Notes: generated from the sequence alone by a model not told the origin. A stretch of DNA of 64,000 nt from Spirosoma aureum (GCF_011604685.1 NZ_CP050063.1:1324501-1388500), one strand, 5' to 3'; counted from the stretch's first letter, positions 8,473-17,710 are shown. Numbers and translations: made by a program.

Positions 8473-9909
8473 ATGACTTCTCATTTTTCGCGACTGATCG
8501 TAGTTGTAAGTTGCTTTGTGTTGTCATATTCTGTAGCGGTTGCTCAGAAAAAAATACGGATTGCCTGCGTGGGCAATAGCATCACCTACGGGAGCGGAAT
8601 TGAGAATCGGGAACAAAATTCGTATCCCAGCCAATTGCAGAATCTGTTAGGCAGCAGCTATGACGTGTTGAATTTTGGCGTGAGCGGCAGGACAGTACTT
8701 CGCCAGCCGGGAAATTCATACATGGCGACTCCTGCCTATAAAGAAGCCTTAGAGAGTAGTCCTGATCTGGTTTTTATCAAGCTCGGAACAAATGATAGTC
8801 GGTTGCCCTACCGTTTGCAGATCGATAGCTTCGCCACAGATTACAAAACCCTGATTCGGTCATTTAAGGTGCTGCCGACCAATCCACGTATCGTATTGTT
8901 ACTACCGGTGGCGTCGTTTCTGACTGATACGACCCGACAAACCGATCAGGCCATAATCAAGCTGATCATGCCCCGAATTCGCCAGATTGCCTTCGAGGAG
9001 AAATGTGAGCTGATTGATTTGCATTCCCTTTTTGTCGATCACCCGGAGCTATTTCCGGATAAACTGCACCCCAACTCGTCGGGCGCAACAATTATTGCCA
9101 AACGATTATACGAAACCATAAATGCGCAGGAAGAAAATGGCTTCGATTTCTTTCCGAAAATAAAGGCAGCGTACACCGTTTCCTCATTCTATGGATACGA
9201 CTGCGCTGATTTTTCCTTTGAAGGAAGAGCCTGTAAAGTCGTTAAACCACGACGACCAGCGAAAGATCTGCCCTGGATCTGGCGCGCCCGATTCTGGGGG
9301 CATGAACCACAAACGGATATTGCGCTCTTGGATCGTGGGTTTCATGTTGTCTACTGCGATGTGGCCGAGCTATTCGGTAATGCTCAGGCGGTGACTATCT
9401 GGAATCATTTTTATGCATTTGCCCAACAAGCGGGATTAGCTAAAAAAGTAGCGCTGGAAGGATTGAGTCGTGGGGGTGTTTATGCGTATAACTGGGCCGC
9501 CGAAAATCCCGAGAAGGTAGCTTGCGTCTACGTCGATGCACCCGTGCTCGATCTGAAAAGCTGGCCGGGAGGAAAAGGGCAGGGCAAGGGTAGTCCGAGC
9601 GATTGGGAGATTTTTAAAAAAGATTTTGGGCTAACAACTGATGAGCAGGCAATGGCCTTTAAAGGAAATCCGATGGATAAGGTTGCCGATATAGTAAAAG
9701 GCCATTATCCACTCTTGCATGTTGTGGGCGACGCTGACGATTTGGTTCTGTTGAGTGAGAATACAGCGCCTTTTGAGCAGAAAGTCAGGGAGAGTGGAGG
9801 TGACATTCAGGTAATTCACAAACCGGGCATCGGCCATCATCCGCATAGCCTACCCAATCCAACACCGATCGTTGAGTTTATTCTCAAGGCAACAACCAAG
9901 CGTCAATGA
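8473..9909 (+). CDS. Exported two-domain esterase: SGNH/GDSL hydrolase fused to alpha/beta hydrolase
   Basis: 478 residues with a signal peptide (cleavage near VAVAQ, residue 25). Residues 27-220 are an SGNH hydrolase: block I GNSITYG with Ser36, block III GTNDS, block V DKLHPN with the catalytic Asp/His pair. Residues about 230-475 are an alpha/beta hydrolase with elbow GLSRGG at about 331, acid GDADDLV and His in GHHPH. Both domains keep a full set of catalytic residues, so the protein may carry two esterase activities, for example removing acetyl groups from a polysaccharide. Stop codon and frame are intact, so the fusion is not a sequencing artefact by eye. Probably cotranscribed with the upstream esterase. 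Confidence 0.85.
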   Translation: MTSHFSRLIVVVSCFVLSYSVAVAQKKIRIACVGNSITYGSGIENREQNSYPSQLQNLLGSSYDVLNFGVSGRTVLRQPGNSYMATPAYKEALESSPDLVFIKLGTNDSRLPYRLQIDSFATDYKTLIRSFKVLPTNPRIVLLLPVASFLTDTTRQTDQAIIKLIMPRIRQIAFEEKCELIDLHSLFVDHPELFPDKLHPNSSGATIIAKRLYETINAQEENGFDFFPKIKAAYTVSSFYGYDCADFSFEGRACKVVKPRRPAKDLPWIWRARFWGHEPQTDIALLDRGFHVVYCDVAELFGNAQAVTIWNHFYAFAQQAGLAKKVALEGLSRGGVYAYNWAAENPEKVACVYVDAPVLDLKSWPGGKGQGKGSPSDWEIFKKDFGLTTDEQAMAFKGNPMDKVADIVKGHYPLLHVVGDADDLVLLSENTAPFEQKVRESGGDIQVIHKPGIGHHPHSLPNPTPIVEFILKATTKRQ

Positions 9910-9993
9910 TTGCCGCTGATTCTCAGCAAACTCCTGTTTTCGTCATAAATGCCAGTAGAAACAATCCCTAAAAAGCTGTTTCTTTGTAGTACT

Positions 9994-10785
9994 ATGCAAT
10001 TGTTTATTACCTCCTTAAATTCGGGCAGCAATGGAAACTGCTATTATGTTGGAAACGAGCAGGAGGCTGTTTTAATCGATGCCGGAATTTCCTGTCGGGA
10101 GACTGAAAGGCGAATGCTGCGCCTTGGCTTGTCCATGCATACCGTGAAGGCCATTTTTATTTCCCACGAACATACCGACCATATCCGCGGAGTTGCGCAA
10201 CTGGCCAAGAAATATCAATTGCCTGTTTTCATTACCCCCCGCACGCTCAACAATTCAAGAATACCCCAACGCGATTTTCCTGTTAAACCCTTACGGGGGT
10301 ATGAACCCGTCTGGATTGGCGAACTTTGCGTCACTGCTTTTCCCAAGCAGCACGATGCCTCCGATCCGCATAGCTTTCTTGTTGCGTATAAAGGTATCAA
10401 TATAGGGGTACTCACCGATATTGGCGCGCCTTGCGAACACGTTATCAACCACTTTAGCCAATGTCATGCCGCCTTTCTGGAGGCTAATTATGATGATGAG
10501 TTACTGGAGAAAGGAAGCTATCCCTACTATCTAAAAAGTAGAGTTCGGGGGGATAAAGGGCATCTCTCTAATCAGCAGGCACTGGATTTATTTAAAAATC
10601 ATAAACCTTCGTTTATGAGCCATGTCCTGCTGTCTCACTTATCAAAAGACAATAATTCACCAGACCTGCTTCGGGACTTATTTACTCCTCATATGGAGAA
10701 TACCCAGCTTATTTTGGCTTCCCGGTACGAGGAAACCCCTGTTTATAAGATTGGTATAAATCAGGAAGCACTCCAATTGCTGTAG
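9994..10785 (+). CDS. Metallo-beta-lactamase fold hydrolase (YycJ/WalJ-like)
   Basis: 263 residues from ATG 9994. The metal motif SHEHTDH lies near residues 55-61, preceded by LIDAGIS and followed by TDIGAP, EANYDD and a late HLS motif; NSGSNGNCYYV at the N-terminus is characteristic of the YycJ/WalJ subgroup. These are cytosolic zinc hydrolases; YycJ has been studied as a DNA 5'-exonuclease in Gram-positives. No signal peptide. The in-frame ATG 9949 would add 15 residues without similarity to the family start. Confidence 0.85.
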   Translation: MQLFITSLNSGSNGNCYYVGNEQEAVLIDAGISCRETERRMLRLGLSMHTVKAIFISHEHTDHIRGVAQLAKKYQLPVFITPRTLNNSRIPQRDFPVKPLRGYEPVWIGELCVTAFPKQHDASDPHSFLVAYKGINIGVLTDIGAPCEHVINHFSQCHAAFLEANYDDELLEKGSYPYYLKSRVRGDKGHLSNQQALDLFKNHKPSFMSHVLLSHLSKDNNSPDLLRDLFTPHMENTQLILASRYEETPVYKIGINQEALQLL

Positions 10786-11132
10786 CTTACGTAGAGGCTA
10801 AAAGTAGCTCGGAAAGCCATGATCTTTTGGGTCTGGATGTGGCCCTATGGCCTTTGTTATAGCTGTTTTATGTTGACTGGCTATCAGGTAGGCACTCTTC
10901 TATTATTCTACCCCATTTTATTCGGTTAATCTACAACGTTTCGCCACAAATTTGCTTGTGAGTCAGGCGCTTGTAGTCAGGCCACTTATTGATTGAATTG
11001 CTGGCCGTCATTTTAGTGATGTCTATCCATCAACGCAACCGTTCGTACAAAAAGTGACTGAAAATCAACGAAAAACAAGCTACTATTGTACTATCAAAAT
11101 GATATCATTTCCTGGCCTTAGATTTTACGGTT
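10786..11132. other. 347-bp gap without a confident gene
   Basis: No hairpin terminator of note. A 36-codon ORF from ATG 10819 to the stop at 10927-10929 encodes a very hydrophobic, Trp/Tyr/Leu-rich peptide (MIFWVWMWPYGLCYSC...) that could be a one-TM peptide, but nothing else supports it. The rest is AT-rich and probably holds the promoter of the SPFH gene. Confidence 0.4.
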
Positions 11133-11981
11133 ATGCAAGAGAAAAAGCTTACATCGATTTCGGGTTATCTGTTTTTACTACTGGGTTTGGGCTGTTTTGG
11201 ATTAGCCGTCTTTCTGTTTGCTTACAGCCCCATCCTGGGGGGATTTATGTCTTTGCTTGGCGCTTTTATCCTGAAAGGGATTATGATTATTTATCCCAAT
11301 GAAGGACTGGCGGCTACCTTCTTCGGCGATTATGTTGGAACCATCAAGCAAACGGGCCTGCAATGGGTGAATCCGTTATACAGCAAACAGAAGATTAGCC
11401 TGCGCGCCCGGAACCTGAACGGGCAGACCCTGAAAGTAAACGATAAAATGGGAAATCCGATCGAAATTGCGGCTGTCGTTGTCTGGCAGGTATCCGATAC
11501 AGCAAGGGCATTATTTGATGTGGATAACTACGTAAATTTCGTGCAGATCCAGTCCGAAGCGGCCGTACGGTTTTTGGCGAGTTCACACGCGTATGATAAC
11601 ATAGAAGACGAACACGAAGCGGTTACGTTGCGAGACAATACGGGTCAGATTAACAAATTTCTGGAGCAGGAACTGGATGAGCGATTGAGTCAGGCGGGTG
11701 TTCGGGTTATGGAAGCACGCATTAGTCACCTGGCGTATGCACCCGAAATTGCGGGTGCGATGCTACAACGTCAGCAAGCTACGGCCGTTGTATCGGCCAG
11801 AAAACAGATAGTTGAGGGGGCAGTCGGCATGGTTGAAATGGCCTTGACGCGACTGGCTGAGAAGGGGGTCGTTGAACTGGACGAAGAACGTAAAGCCGCT
11901 ATGGTGAGCAACCTGCTCGTGGTATTATGTGGTGAAAAATCAGTTAGCCCTGTTGTGAATGCAGGCACGCTTTATCAGTAA
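11133..11981 (+). CDS. SPFH/band 7 domain membrane protein
   Basis: 282 residues. The N-terminus has two hydrophobic segments (about 9-31 and 34-54). The SPFH domain follows: [15 protein letters not shown], the basic [15 protein letters not shown] region, and the helical part with [31 protein letters not shown] proteins (stomatin, prohibitin, flotillin, HflK/C) form membrane-bound rings that organise proteases or lipid domains. Next to it is a small ribbon-helix-helix protein gene, 77 bp downstream in the same direction, a pairing I recall from other bacteria. Confidence 0.9.
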   Translation: MQEKKLTSISGYLFLLLGLGCFGLAVFLFAYSPILGGFMSLLGAFILKGIMIIYPNEGLAATFFGDYVGTIKQTGLQWVNPLYSKQKISLRARNLNGQTLKVNDKMGNPIEIAAVVVWQVSDTARALFDVDNYVNFVQIQSEAAVRFLASSHAYDNIEDEHEAVTLRDNTGQINKFLEQELDERLSQAGVRVMEARISHLAYAPEIAGAMLQRQQATAVVSARKQIVEGAVGMVEMALTRLAEKGVVELDEERKAAMVSNLLVVLCGEKSVSPVVNAGTLYQ

Positions 11982-11983
11982 AG

Positions 11984-12031
11984 AGCAGGCAGCTCACGGA
12001 TAGGATTCACGCTGTCAACTAACTGCCTGCT
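11984..12031. repeat. Inverted repeat of CAGT/CTGC words after the SPFH gene
   Basis: AGCAGGCAG (11984-11992) pairs with CTGCCTGCT (12023-12031). The segment CTAACTGCCTGCTG differs by one base from CTAACTGCCTACTG at 33811-33824. It lies in the 77-bp space before the ribbon-helix-helix gene. Confidence 0.6.
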
Positions 12032-12058
12032 GCCCACTCTTACTGTGTCTACTAGATT

Positions 12059-12253
12059 ATGGCGGCAGAAAAAAAAGCTTTTGTATTACGCATTCAGCCT
12101 GAAACCCTGAAGGAACTGGAGCGTTGGGCACAGGAAGAATTTCGGAGCGTGAACGGGCAGATTGAATTCCTGCTGAATGACGCCCTTCGAAAACGGAAAA
12201 AACGCCCGAAAGACACACCGGATAACGGGCCAGAGATGCCTATGGATAGCTAA
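12059..12253 (+). CDS. Small Arc-type ribbon-helix-helix protein
   Basis: 64 residues: beta-strand KKAFVLRIQPETLKELERWAQ, then helix around SVNGQIEFLLNDALRKRKK and a Pro-rich tail. This is the Arc/MetJ pattern with one strand pairing in the dimer and a basic second helix. It may control the SPFH gene just upstream or be a membrane-cytosol adaptor; no toxin gene lies beside it, so an antitoxin role is not supported. Its 3' end overlaps the convergent gene by 14 bp. Confidence 0.8.
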   Translation: MAAEKKAFVLRIQPETLKELERWAQEEFRSVNGQIEFLLNDALRKRKKRPKDTPDNGPEMPMDS

Positions 12254-12941
12254 CAGAAGCAGGTTCCTGCGTGTAGCCAGCTCCTCTGGCTGAGGCCGTT
12301 TTTGGATCGTGTTGTACTAAAAAATTGTAGTGATCGATCAGTACCAGTCGACCAAGCAGTGTGTGGTCATTGATGTTATGGCTTGTAATGTACTGCCGCA
12401 TCTCCTCGTCATAAGCGGTTAACAGCGGCTCATAGATGTCCAGATTGAATCGGTCAAATGCTCTCAACTGACCAGCATCGTAGACAAAGTAGTCGAAAAA
12501 GTCGGTGGTTTGGGCGAGCGACGGTTGATCATTGTAATAGGCCGGATGGTTGAACATGCGCTTAAATAGACCATGCGACTTTCGTAGTCGACGAACCACG
12601 GCCAATGAACCATCCATATAGATTTCAAAAAAAGCGGATTTCGTCTGCTTATTGACTAAAGTCGGCAGAACGAGAAAGTTCCGTTGCTTATGAAACGAAT
12701 AATCAAACCAGCCAAATTGTTGGACCTGGGTAGCCGAGAAGGCACGGACGCGGCCGTCTGACTGACGCAATAATACGATCTCTGTTTTCCAGTTATACGA
12801 TAACTCTCCTTCCAGTGTAACTTTATTAAAGAGTGTCATCTGCCCCTTATGCCAAACGGAGGCTGGTAAGGCCGACGATTTGGAAGGCGAAAAGAAAACT
12901 ATAATTAGTACTATTTTGCTAAATAGATATACGTTTTTCAT
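12240..12941 (-). CDS. Exported protein of unknown function, paralogue A
   Basis: 233 residues. An N-terminal hydrophobic segment (IVLIIVFFSPSKSSALPAS) is a likely signal peptide. I do not recognise the family. It shares with the next gene a collinear pattern: WxxGxxxLxNxVxLxGxLSYNWKxEIV, an AFSAxQVxxF block, RRLRxxH and a C-terminal LLGRLVLIDHYN (paralogue B: LARLLLITQYN). The beta-rich N-terminal half suggests an exported surface protein. The stop overlaps the 3' end of the ribbon-helix-helix gene. A tandem duplication is the simplest reading. Confidence 0.75.
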   Translation of the reverse strand: MKNVYLFSKIVLIIVFFSPSKSSALPASVWHKGQMTLFNKVTLEGELSYNWKTEIVLLRQSDGRVRAFSATQVQQFGWFDYSFHKQRNFLVLPTLVNKQTKSAFFEIYMDGSLAVVRRLRKSHGLFKRMFNHPAYYNDQPSLAQTTDFFDYFVYDAGQLRAFDRFNLDIYEPLLTAYDEEMRQYITSHNINDHTLLGRLVLIDHYNFLVQHDPKTASARGAGYTQEPASVSYP

Positions 12942-13346
12942 AACCGACTATTGTTTGTTGGATAAGACACCTATTGAGGCATACATCGATCTGAGGTAGG
13001 ATAATGTATTGACTCTTTAGGCAAGTTAACAAACAGATAGATGCCTGCTTAGTAGCGAAAAAATTATCCTATTGGCTTGATTTTGATTATGTTAAGATTG
13101 AATAGAATTGATAAGGGAAAAATGGACTGCTATTGGATTATTTTCTTTTTAGCTTAAAATGAATCGTGTATGAACATTTATTTTATGGCTATCGATTTTT
13201 TGTAATTATTTTATTGACTTGGAATAATGCAAAAAAGCACCCCATATAAAGGTGCCTTTTTTGCATTATTTATCGAAATTTTAGTAAAGCTTTATTCGAA
13301 AATAGGAAATATTAGTAAGGTAAGAAAGAGAATGACCTTTGTCTTG
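12942..13346. other. 405-bp AT-rich gap between the two paralogues
   Basis: AT-rich and carrying no ORF of interest. It holds the terminator at 13223-13270 for paralogue B and presumably the promoter of paralogue A, since both genes run on the minus strand. Confidence 0.6.
13223..13270 (-). terminator. Terminator downstream of paralogue B
   Basis: AATAATGCAAAAAAGCACC (13223-13241) pairs with 13251-13270; one extra C in the right arm. The stem is AT-rich with an A run on one side and T run on the other, so it works in both directions. It is about 75 bp past the stop of the minus-strand gene at 13347. Confidence 0.8.
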
Positions 13347-14015
13347 TTAGAGGCTAACTGACTCGGAGTGGGACTCTAATAGAACTTGGGTTACGTGGCC
13401 AGCACGAACTTTCAATTGGTTATATTGAGTAATGAGCAGTAAGCGGGCAAGGGTAGAGCCCATATCCATGTGCAGCGTCTCGGAATAGTGACTAAGCTCA
13501 TCCGAAAATTCGGTTTTCATGCGGGGCCACAACGATTGAGCGAAGTCGTCCAGATTCGTTATTTTGTCGCCTTCAAAAATATAGTACGTGAAGTTATCAA
13601 GCCGTTTGATCGTCTGATCATCCACGCCGAAAGCACTTGGGTTACCGATTTTAATCGGATCATGAGCATGACGCAACCGGCGATAGATCATCATTGGTCC
13701 AATCCCGAATTCCTCCAGAAACAGAACCCTCTTGAACGACTGCTTTAAGGGATAATCGACGGCTATAAACTTACGCAGAACGTTAAACTGCGTATCAAAA
13801 TACTTGAATTCCTTAACTTGAAAAGCTGAGAAAGCCTTTATCGTATTTCCTTCCTGAAACTGGACAATTTCTGCCTTCCAATTATAACTTAGATCACCTG
13901 TCAGAACGGTACCATTAGCCAGTGATAATTCGCCACGATTCCACAGCGTTTTAGCCATTGCCTTGCCTCCCACAAAGCTTAACCAAAGAATTGTTAATAA
14001 TATCCCCTTTTTCAT
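13347..14015 (-). CDS. Exported protein of unknown function, paralogue B
   Basis: 222 residues from ATG 14015 (GTG 14021 is also in frame). Signal peptide MKKGILLTILWLSFVGG then AMA. It aligns along its length with the neighbour at 12240, sharing TLWNRGELSL / GDLSYNWKAEIV, AFSAFQVKEFKYFD, RRLRHAHDP and LARLLLITQYN. Related but clearly diverged, so the duplication is not recent. No known domain recognised; function open. Confidence 0.75.
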   Translation of the reverse strand: MKKGILLTILWLSFVGGKAMAKTLWNRGELSLANGTVLTGDLSYNWKAEIVQFQEGNTIKAFSAFQVKEFKYFDTQFNVLRKFIAVDYPLKQSFKRVLFLEEFGIGPMMIYRRLRHAHDPIKIGNPSAFGVDDQTIKRLDNFTYYIFEGDKITNLDDFAQSLWPRMKTEFSDELSHYSETLHMDMGSTLARLLLITQYNQLKVRAGHVTQVLLESHSESVSL

Positions 14016-14364
14016 AATCACTCGTCGTCATGACCCGGATAATATTGCCGAATCTGACCGTTGGTGAACGGGAAATTGGAGGTATAGGAAGCGATTTACT
14101 AGCAATAGTTATTCAATGGTACTAATTGATTATTTTTTTGTATTTTTTAAATTATATTAAATTTGCCTCTACTCTTAAAAACTGCTTAATTTAGAGGTAA
14201 ATAACTGGATATTAGAAGGATATTTTGTTGTTTAGTAAAGTTGTAGAACGGCGTACCGTACATAATTTTTTTTGACAAAAATCGACAGGCCAGCACATAA
14301 AGCCACAAATAACCTATGCCAACGGCATCTGCCGTTGAGTAAATTCAATACATAAAATAGTTGC
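14016..14364. other. 349-bp AT-rich gap between paralogue B and coaX
   Basis: Very AT-rich near 14130-14260. A short hairpin CAACGGCA (14320-14327) with TGCCGTTG (14330-14337) sits 27 bp past the coaX stop on the minus strand and may end coaX transcription. I see no ORF. Confidence 0.5.
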
Positions 14365-15141
14365 TTATTTGATTGAATCCGTCACAGTTTCGCCAATCAG
14401 GCGCACACCATCCAGCGTAAGAGATGGAATAATTTCGGCGAAGGCATCCCGTAGTGACGGAATCCGGCCCGATAATCCGCCAGTAGCAACGGCCATACAG
14501 TCGCCATTAAGCTCGATCCGAATGCGATCAAGTAGCGAGCGAACAAGGCCTTCATAACCTAACACCACACCCGCCTGAATGGCATGCGTCGTGCTGGTGC
14601 CCAATGCCGATGAGGGTACTTCGATTGGGACTTCCGGTAGTTGAGCCGTATTGGCAAATAAAGACCGAATGGCGGTTTTGAGACCCGGAGCAATGGCAAC
14701 CCCAATGATCTTTCCCTCACCTGAAACAGTCGTGAAGGTCAGTGCTGTGCCAAAATCGACCACAACACAATTCTGGTGATAGCGCGTATAGGCAGCCAGC
14801 GCGTTGGCTACTAAATCGGCTCCTATTTCGTGGGGTCTTAAAATCTCAAGGGGGAGTAGGGGATATACGCCCGGACCAACCACAATGGGCTCTAACCCAA
14901 ATAGCTCGGCTAGCATAGTTCTGATTGTTGGCGTTAAATCGGGAACTACGCTACTAAGAACGGTGGTCTCAATAGAACTCAGCAGTACATTGGCTTCCAA
15001 GAGCCATAAGCGGAGTCGTGCTTCATAGGAAGCCGCTGATTCATCGCGTCGGGCGGGAGTTCGCCAGATGTTTTGCCAGCCAGTTTGATTGTAAAGTCCG
15101 AAAACGGCGTCGGTATTACCAACATCAACGATAATCTGCAC
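14365..15141 (-). CDS. coaX: Type III pantothenate kinase
   Basis: 258 residues, usual for CoaX. The N-terminal phosphate-binding motif DVGNT is at 6-10, followed by the ASKHA-fold elements GADLVANALAAY and VVDFGTALTFTTV. It catalyses the first step of coenzyme A synthesis from pantothenate and ATP in the cytosol. The tsaB gene follows upstream on the same strand. Confidence 0.95.
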   Translation of the reverse strand: MQIIVDVGNTDAVFGLYNQTGWQNIWRTPARRDESAASYEARLRLWLLEANVLLSSIETTVLSSVVPDLTPTIRTMLAELFGLEPIVVGPGVYPLLPLEILRPHEIGADLVANALAAYTRYHQNCVVVDFGTALTFTTVSGEGKIIGVAIAPGLKTAIRSLFANTAQLPEVPIEVPSSALGTSTTHAIQAGVVLGYEGLVRSLLDRIRIELNGDCMAVATGGLSGRIPSLRDAFAEIIPSLTLDGVRLIGETVTDSIK

Positions 15142-15252
15142 GAGAGCGGAATGGGGACGGTTGCCGGGGCGAAATAAGGAGAAAAACGTCAGATTCCCAC
15201 AAAATTGACCTCAATCATGAATTAACTTCAGGTTATCAAAAGAATACCTGGT

Positions 15253-15942
15253 TTAAAGAATGGCCTTTTTCGGCTTATTTGTCATAAAATCTTTCAAATA
15301 AAAAGGTTCGAAAGTGACAACATCCTCGAACTGCCGAGCCTCAAAGGCACCCGTCGCTAGTTTGCCGATTGTCCGGGCGGAGGGAATAATTAGCTGCTCC
15401 GGGAAAATGGCAGCAGGAGTATGGGCAAGTACTGCCCGGCATTTTTCGGCTCCATCGCCAAAAAACACAACCGTATTTTTTGCCAGCCAGTCGCTGAATG
15501 ATTGTTCATCGATAATCTGTGCCGAAGTCGGGCTTACTTCCTGACCAGAGGCCTCAAACAACGCACAGTAAACCTCCATTCGACGAGCATCGATCATGGG
15601 ACAGAGAAGGTAGTTCGCCGGATAATGCGCCCGAATCTGTTCGGTCATGCCGGCTAGTGTATTTATGGCCAGAAGCGGTTTGTCAAGCGCAAAGCAAAGG
15701 CCCTTGGCGGTTGAAATGCCAATTCGCAAGCCTGTATAGGATCCCGGCCCTTTAGCAACGGCAATGGCATCTAGTTGGCTAAGTGTAAAACCGCTGTGCT
15801 GCACGACATTGTCAAGTAGCGTCGTGAGCATAGCGGCCGACGTACGTTCCGTAAATAGCTCGTAACAGCCTACTAGTGTACCGTCTTTGTGCAGCGCTAC
15901 CGAACAGGCTGCTGTAGACGTATCAAGCGAGAGAATAAGCAT
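15253..15942 (-). CDS. tsaB: tRNA N6-threonylcarbamoyladenosine synthesis protein TsaB
   Basis: 229 residues from ATG 15942. The longer in-frame start at 15984 runs through an inverted repeat and is rejected. The ASKHA N-terminus LILSLDTSTAACSVAL and VAKGPGSYTGLRIGISTAKGL are diagnostic of TsaB, which pairs with TsaD in forming t6A at position 37 of ANN-decoding tRNAs. Unlike TsaD it lacks metal-binding catalytic residues. Next to coaX on the same strand. Confidence 0.93.
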   Translation of the reverse strand: MLILSLDTSTAACSVALHKDGTLVGCYELFTERTSAAMLTTLLDNVVQHSGFTLSQLDAIAVAKGPGSYTGLRIGISTAKGLCFALDKPLLAINTLAGMTEQIRAHYPANYLLCPMIDARRMEVYCALFEASGQEVSPTSAQIIDEQSFSDWLAKNTVVFFGDGAEKCRAVLAHTPAAIFPEQLIIPSARTIGKLATGAFEARQFEDVVTFEPFYLKDFMTNKPKKAIL

Positions 15943-15949
15943 AGCAAAG

Positions 15950-16020
15950 AATAATGAAGCGTGTAACGTGAAGATTAATACCAATCAGGCTTTGGTCTTC
16001 ACGTTACACGCTTCATTATT
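15950..16020. repeat. Perfect 25-bp inverted repeat between S41 gene and tsaB
   Basis: Arm 15950-15974 is the exact reverse complement of 15996-16020, loop 21 nt. It lies 10 bp from the S41 stop (16030) and 8 bp from the tsaB start, on the path of minus-strand transcription, so it could terminate the S41 transcript. The arms are much longer than required. Confidence 0.9.
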
Positions 16021-16029
16021 GATGGATTA

Positions 16030-17691
16030 TTATTTGGCTCCTTTTAGTGTCGCTGTATACCGACCCATGTCTTTAAAGAGATCGAGCGCTGCTTTTAGTT
16101 CGGGGTCAGTAGCAAAAGATGCTTCTTTAAGACCTTTCTGGAGGTAGTAATGCCCCGCAATTTCCTGCTCCAGTAAGGTCTGGACTTCGGTTTTGAAGGT
16201 CATCATATCGGCGTCTTTGCTGTGCGAAACTTTTGTTTTCAGAGCTTTTAACTGATCCTGAATCTGATCGAAATACTTTTCTTTCTTGGCTGATGCTTCC
16301 AGCGTACCTAAATCTTTTTCAACCTGCGTCGTATAATCGTACTCTTGATTGCTGGCCCATTTGACAAATTCCTGGTATTCAGCATCAGTCAGGTGAAATT
16401 CGCGGGCGGGTTTAATGGTCGGATGCTCATGACGGTATTTTACGGCATAATCGAAAATCAACCCCTTGTTCGTCAGGCTCAGCGCAATGGGCGTTGGTGT
16501 CTGGGCTTCAATCACGACATCGGGTAAAACGCCACCACCATCGTATACAACCCGTCCGGCTTTGGTTTTGAATGCCGTTTTGAGCGAATCCGCTATTTTG
16601 CCGACACTGCCATCGGGATTGCGGTGGCTGTAATCGATGGCCTGAATGCAACGTCCGCTCGGAATGTAATACTTGGCTGTTGTAATCTTAAGTTTAGTGT
16701 TAAACGAAAGCTCACGAGTGGTTTGTACCAGGCCTTTGCCATACGTACGCTGACCGATCAGGACGCCCCGGTCGTAGTCCTGAATGACGCCCGACACAAT
16801 CTCGGCCGCTGATGCGCTATGGCTGTTTGTAAGCACAACGATCGGAATTTCGAGATCTAAAGGCGGGTTTAGAGCCGTGTAGGTCTTATTCCATTCCGTT
16901 ACTTTTCCTTTGGTTGTAACAACTTCTGAGTCTTTCGGAATAAAGATATTGCAGATGTCGATGGCCATGTTCAGCAACCCACCCGGATTTTCACGAACGT
17001 CGAGAACGAGCTTTTTCATTCCCTTTCCCTTCAATTCCTGGAAAGCAGTACGAACTTCGCGCGAAGCCGTTGCCGTAAAATCCTTGAGATCTATATAGCC
17101 AACGTCCTCTGAGATCATGCCGTAGTAAGGCACATTGGTCATTTTCACGACGTCGCGGCTAACGGTCAGGTCAAGCGGACCTTTTTGTCCGTAGCGTTGA
17201 ACTGTCAGTTTAACGTTCGTATTTGTCTGACCTTTAAGGAGCTTACCAGTATCGGTATCTTTGCGGGTTTTTATATCCACGCCATCGATCTTCAGAATCT
17301 CATCACCGATTTGTAGCCCCGATTTTTCGGCCGGAGTTCCTTCATAAACCATGAGCACAATACTCTTATTCTGCCGCTGGCCAATCAAGGCACCAATACC
17401 ATTATAACGACCCGTGGTCATGGTCATGTAGTCCTCAATTTCGTCTTCGGCAAAGAAGTTTGTATATGGATCGAGCGCCTTCAGCATGGCGTCGATGCTG
17501 GTTTTGACCATCCGATTCGGGTTTATCTCATCAACATAATACATGTTCAGTTCTTTGAACAAGGTAGCGTATATGTCGAGGTTGCGTGCGATCTCGAAGA
17601 AACGATCGTCGGTTTTCATCGCAACCAGCGATAAACTTCCGGCCAGGGCACCAGCCAGGGCAAGGGATTTCCACTGTTTTTTCATAACCAT
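16030..17691 (-). CDS. S41 family C-terminal processing peptidase (CtpA-like)
   Basis: 553 residues. After a signal/anchor segment (SLALAGALAGSLSLVA), a Tail-protease N-terminal part, a PDZ domain around residues 95-180 (GLQIGDEILKIDG), and the S41 core follow: ENPGGLLNMAI, the catalytic Ser in TNSHSASAAE (about 290) and the Lys in QRTYGKGLVQ (about 318). Such periplasmic proteases trim C-termini or degrade tagged proteins. A second S41 gene is at 32024. Runs after the membrane protein gene with a 19-bp gap, so the two may be cotranscribed. Confidence 0.92.
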   Translation of the reverse strand: MVMKKQWKSLALAGALAGSLSLVAMKTDDRFFEIARNLDIYATLFKELNMYYVDEINPNRMVKTSIDAMLKALDPYTNFFAEDEIEDYMTMTTGRYNGIGALIGQRQNKSIVLMVYEGTPAEKSGLQIGDEILKIDGVDIKTRKDTDTGKLLKGQTNTNVKLTVQRYGQKGPLDLTVSRDVVKMTNVPYYGMISEDVGYIDLKDFTATASREVRTAFQELKGKGMKKLVLDVRENPGGLLNMAIDICNIFIPKDSEVVTTKGKVTEWNKTYTALNPPLDLEIPIVVLTNSHSASAAEIVSGVIQDYDRGVLIGQRTYGKGLVQTTRELSFNTKLKITTAKYYIPSGRCIQAIDYSHRNPDGSVGKIADSLKTAFKTKAGRVVYDGGGVLPDVVIEAQTPTPIALSLTNKGLIFDYAVKYRHEHPTIKPAREFHLTDAEYQEFVKWASNQEYDYTTQVEKDLGTLEASAKKEKYFDQIQDQLKALKTKVSHSKDADMMTFKTEVQTLLEQEIAGHYYLQKGLKEASFATDPELKAALDLFKDMGRYTATLKGAK

Positions 17692-17710
17692 CGGGCATTA
17701 GGAAGCCAGT

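Noticed and set aside
12059..12253. Ribbon-helix-helix protein as an antitoxin
   Set aside because: No toxin-sized gene is adjacent; the neighbour is an SPFH protein.
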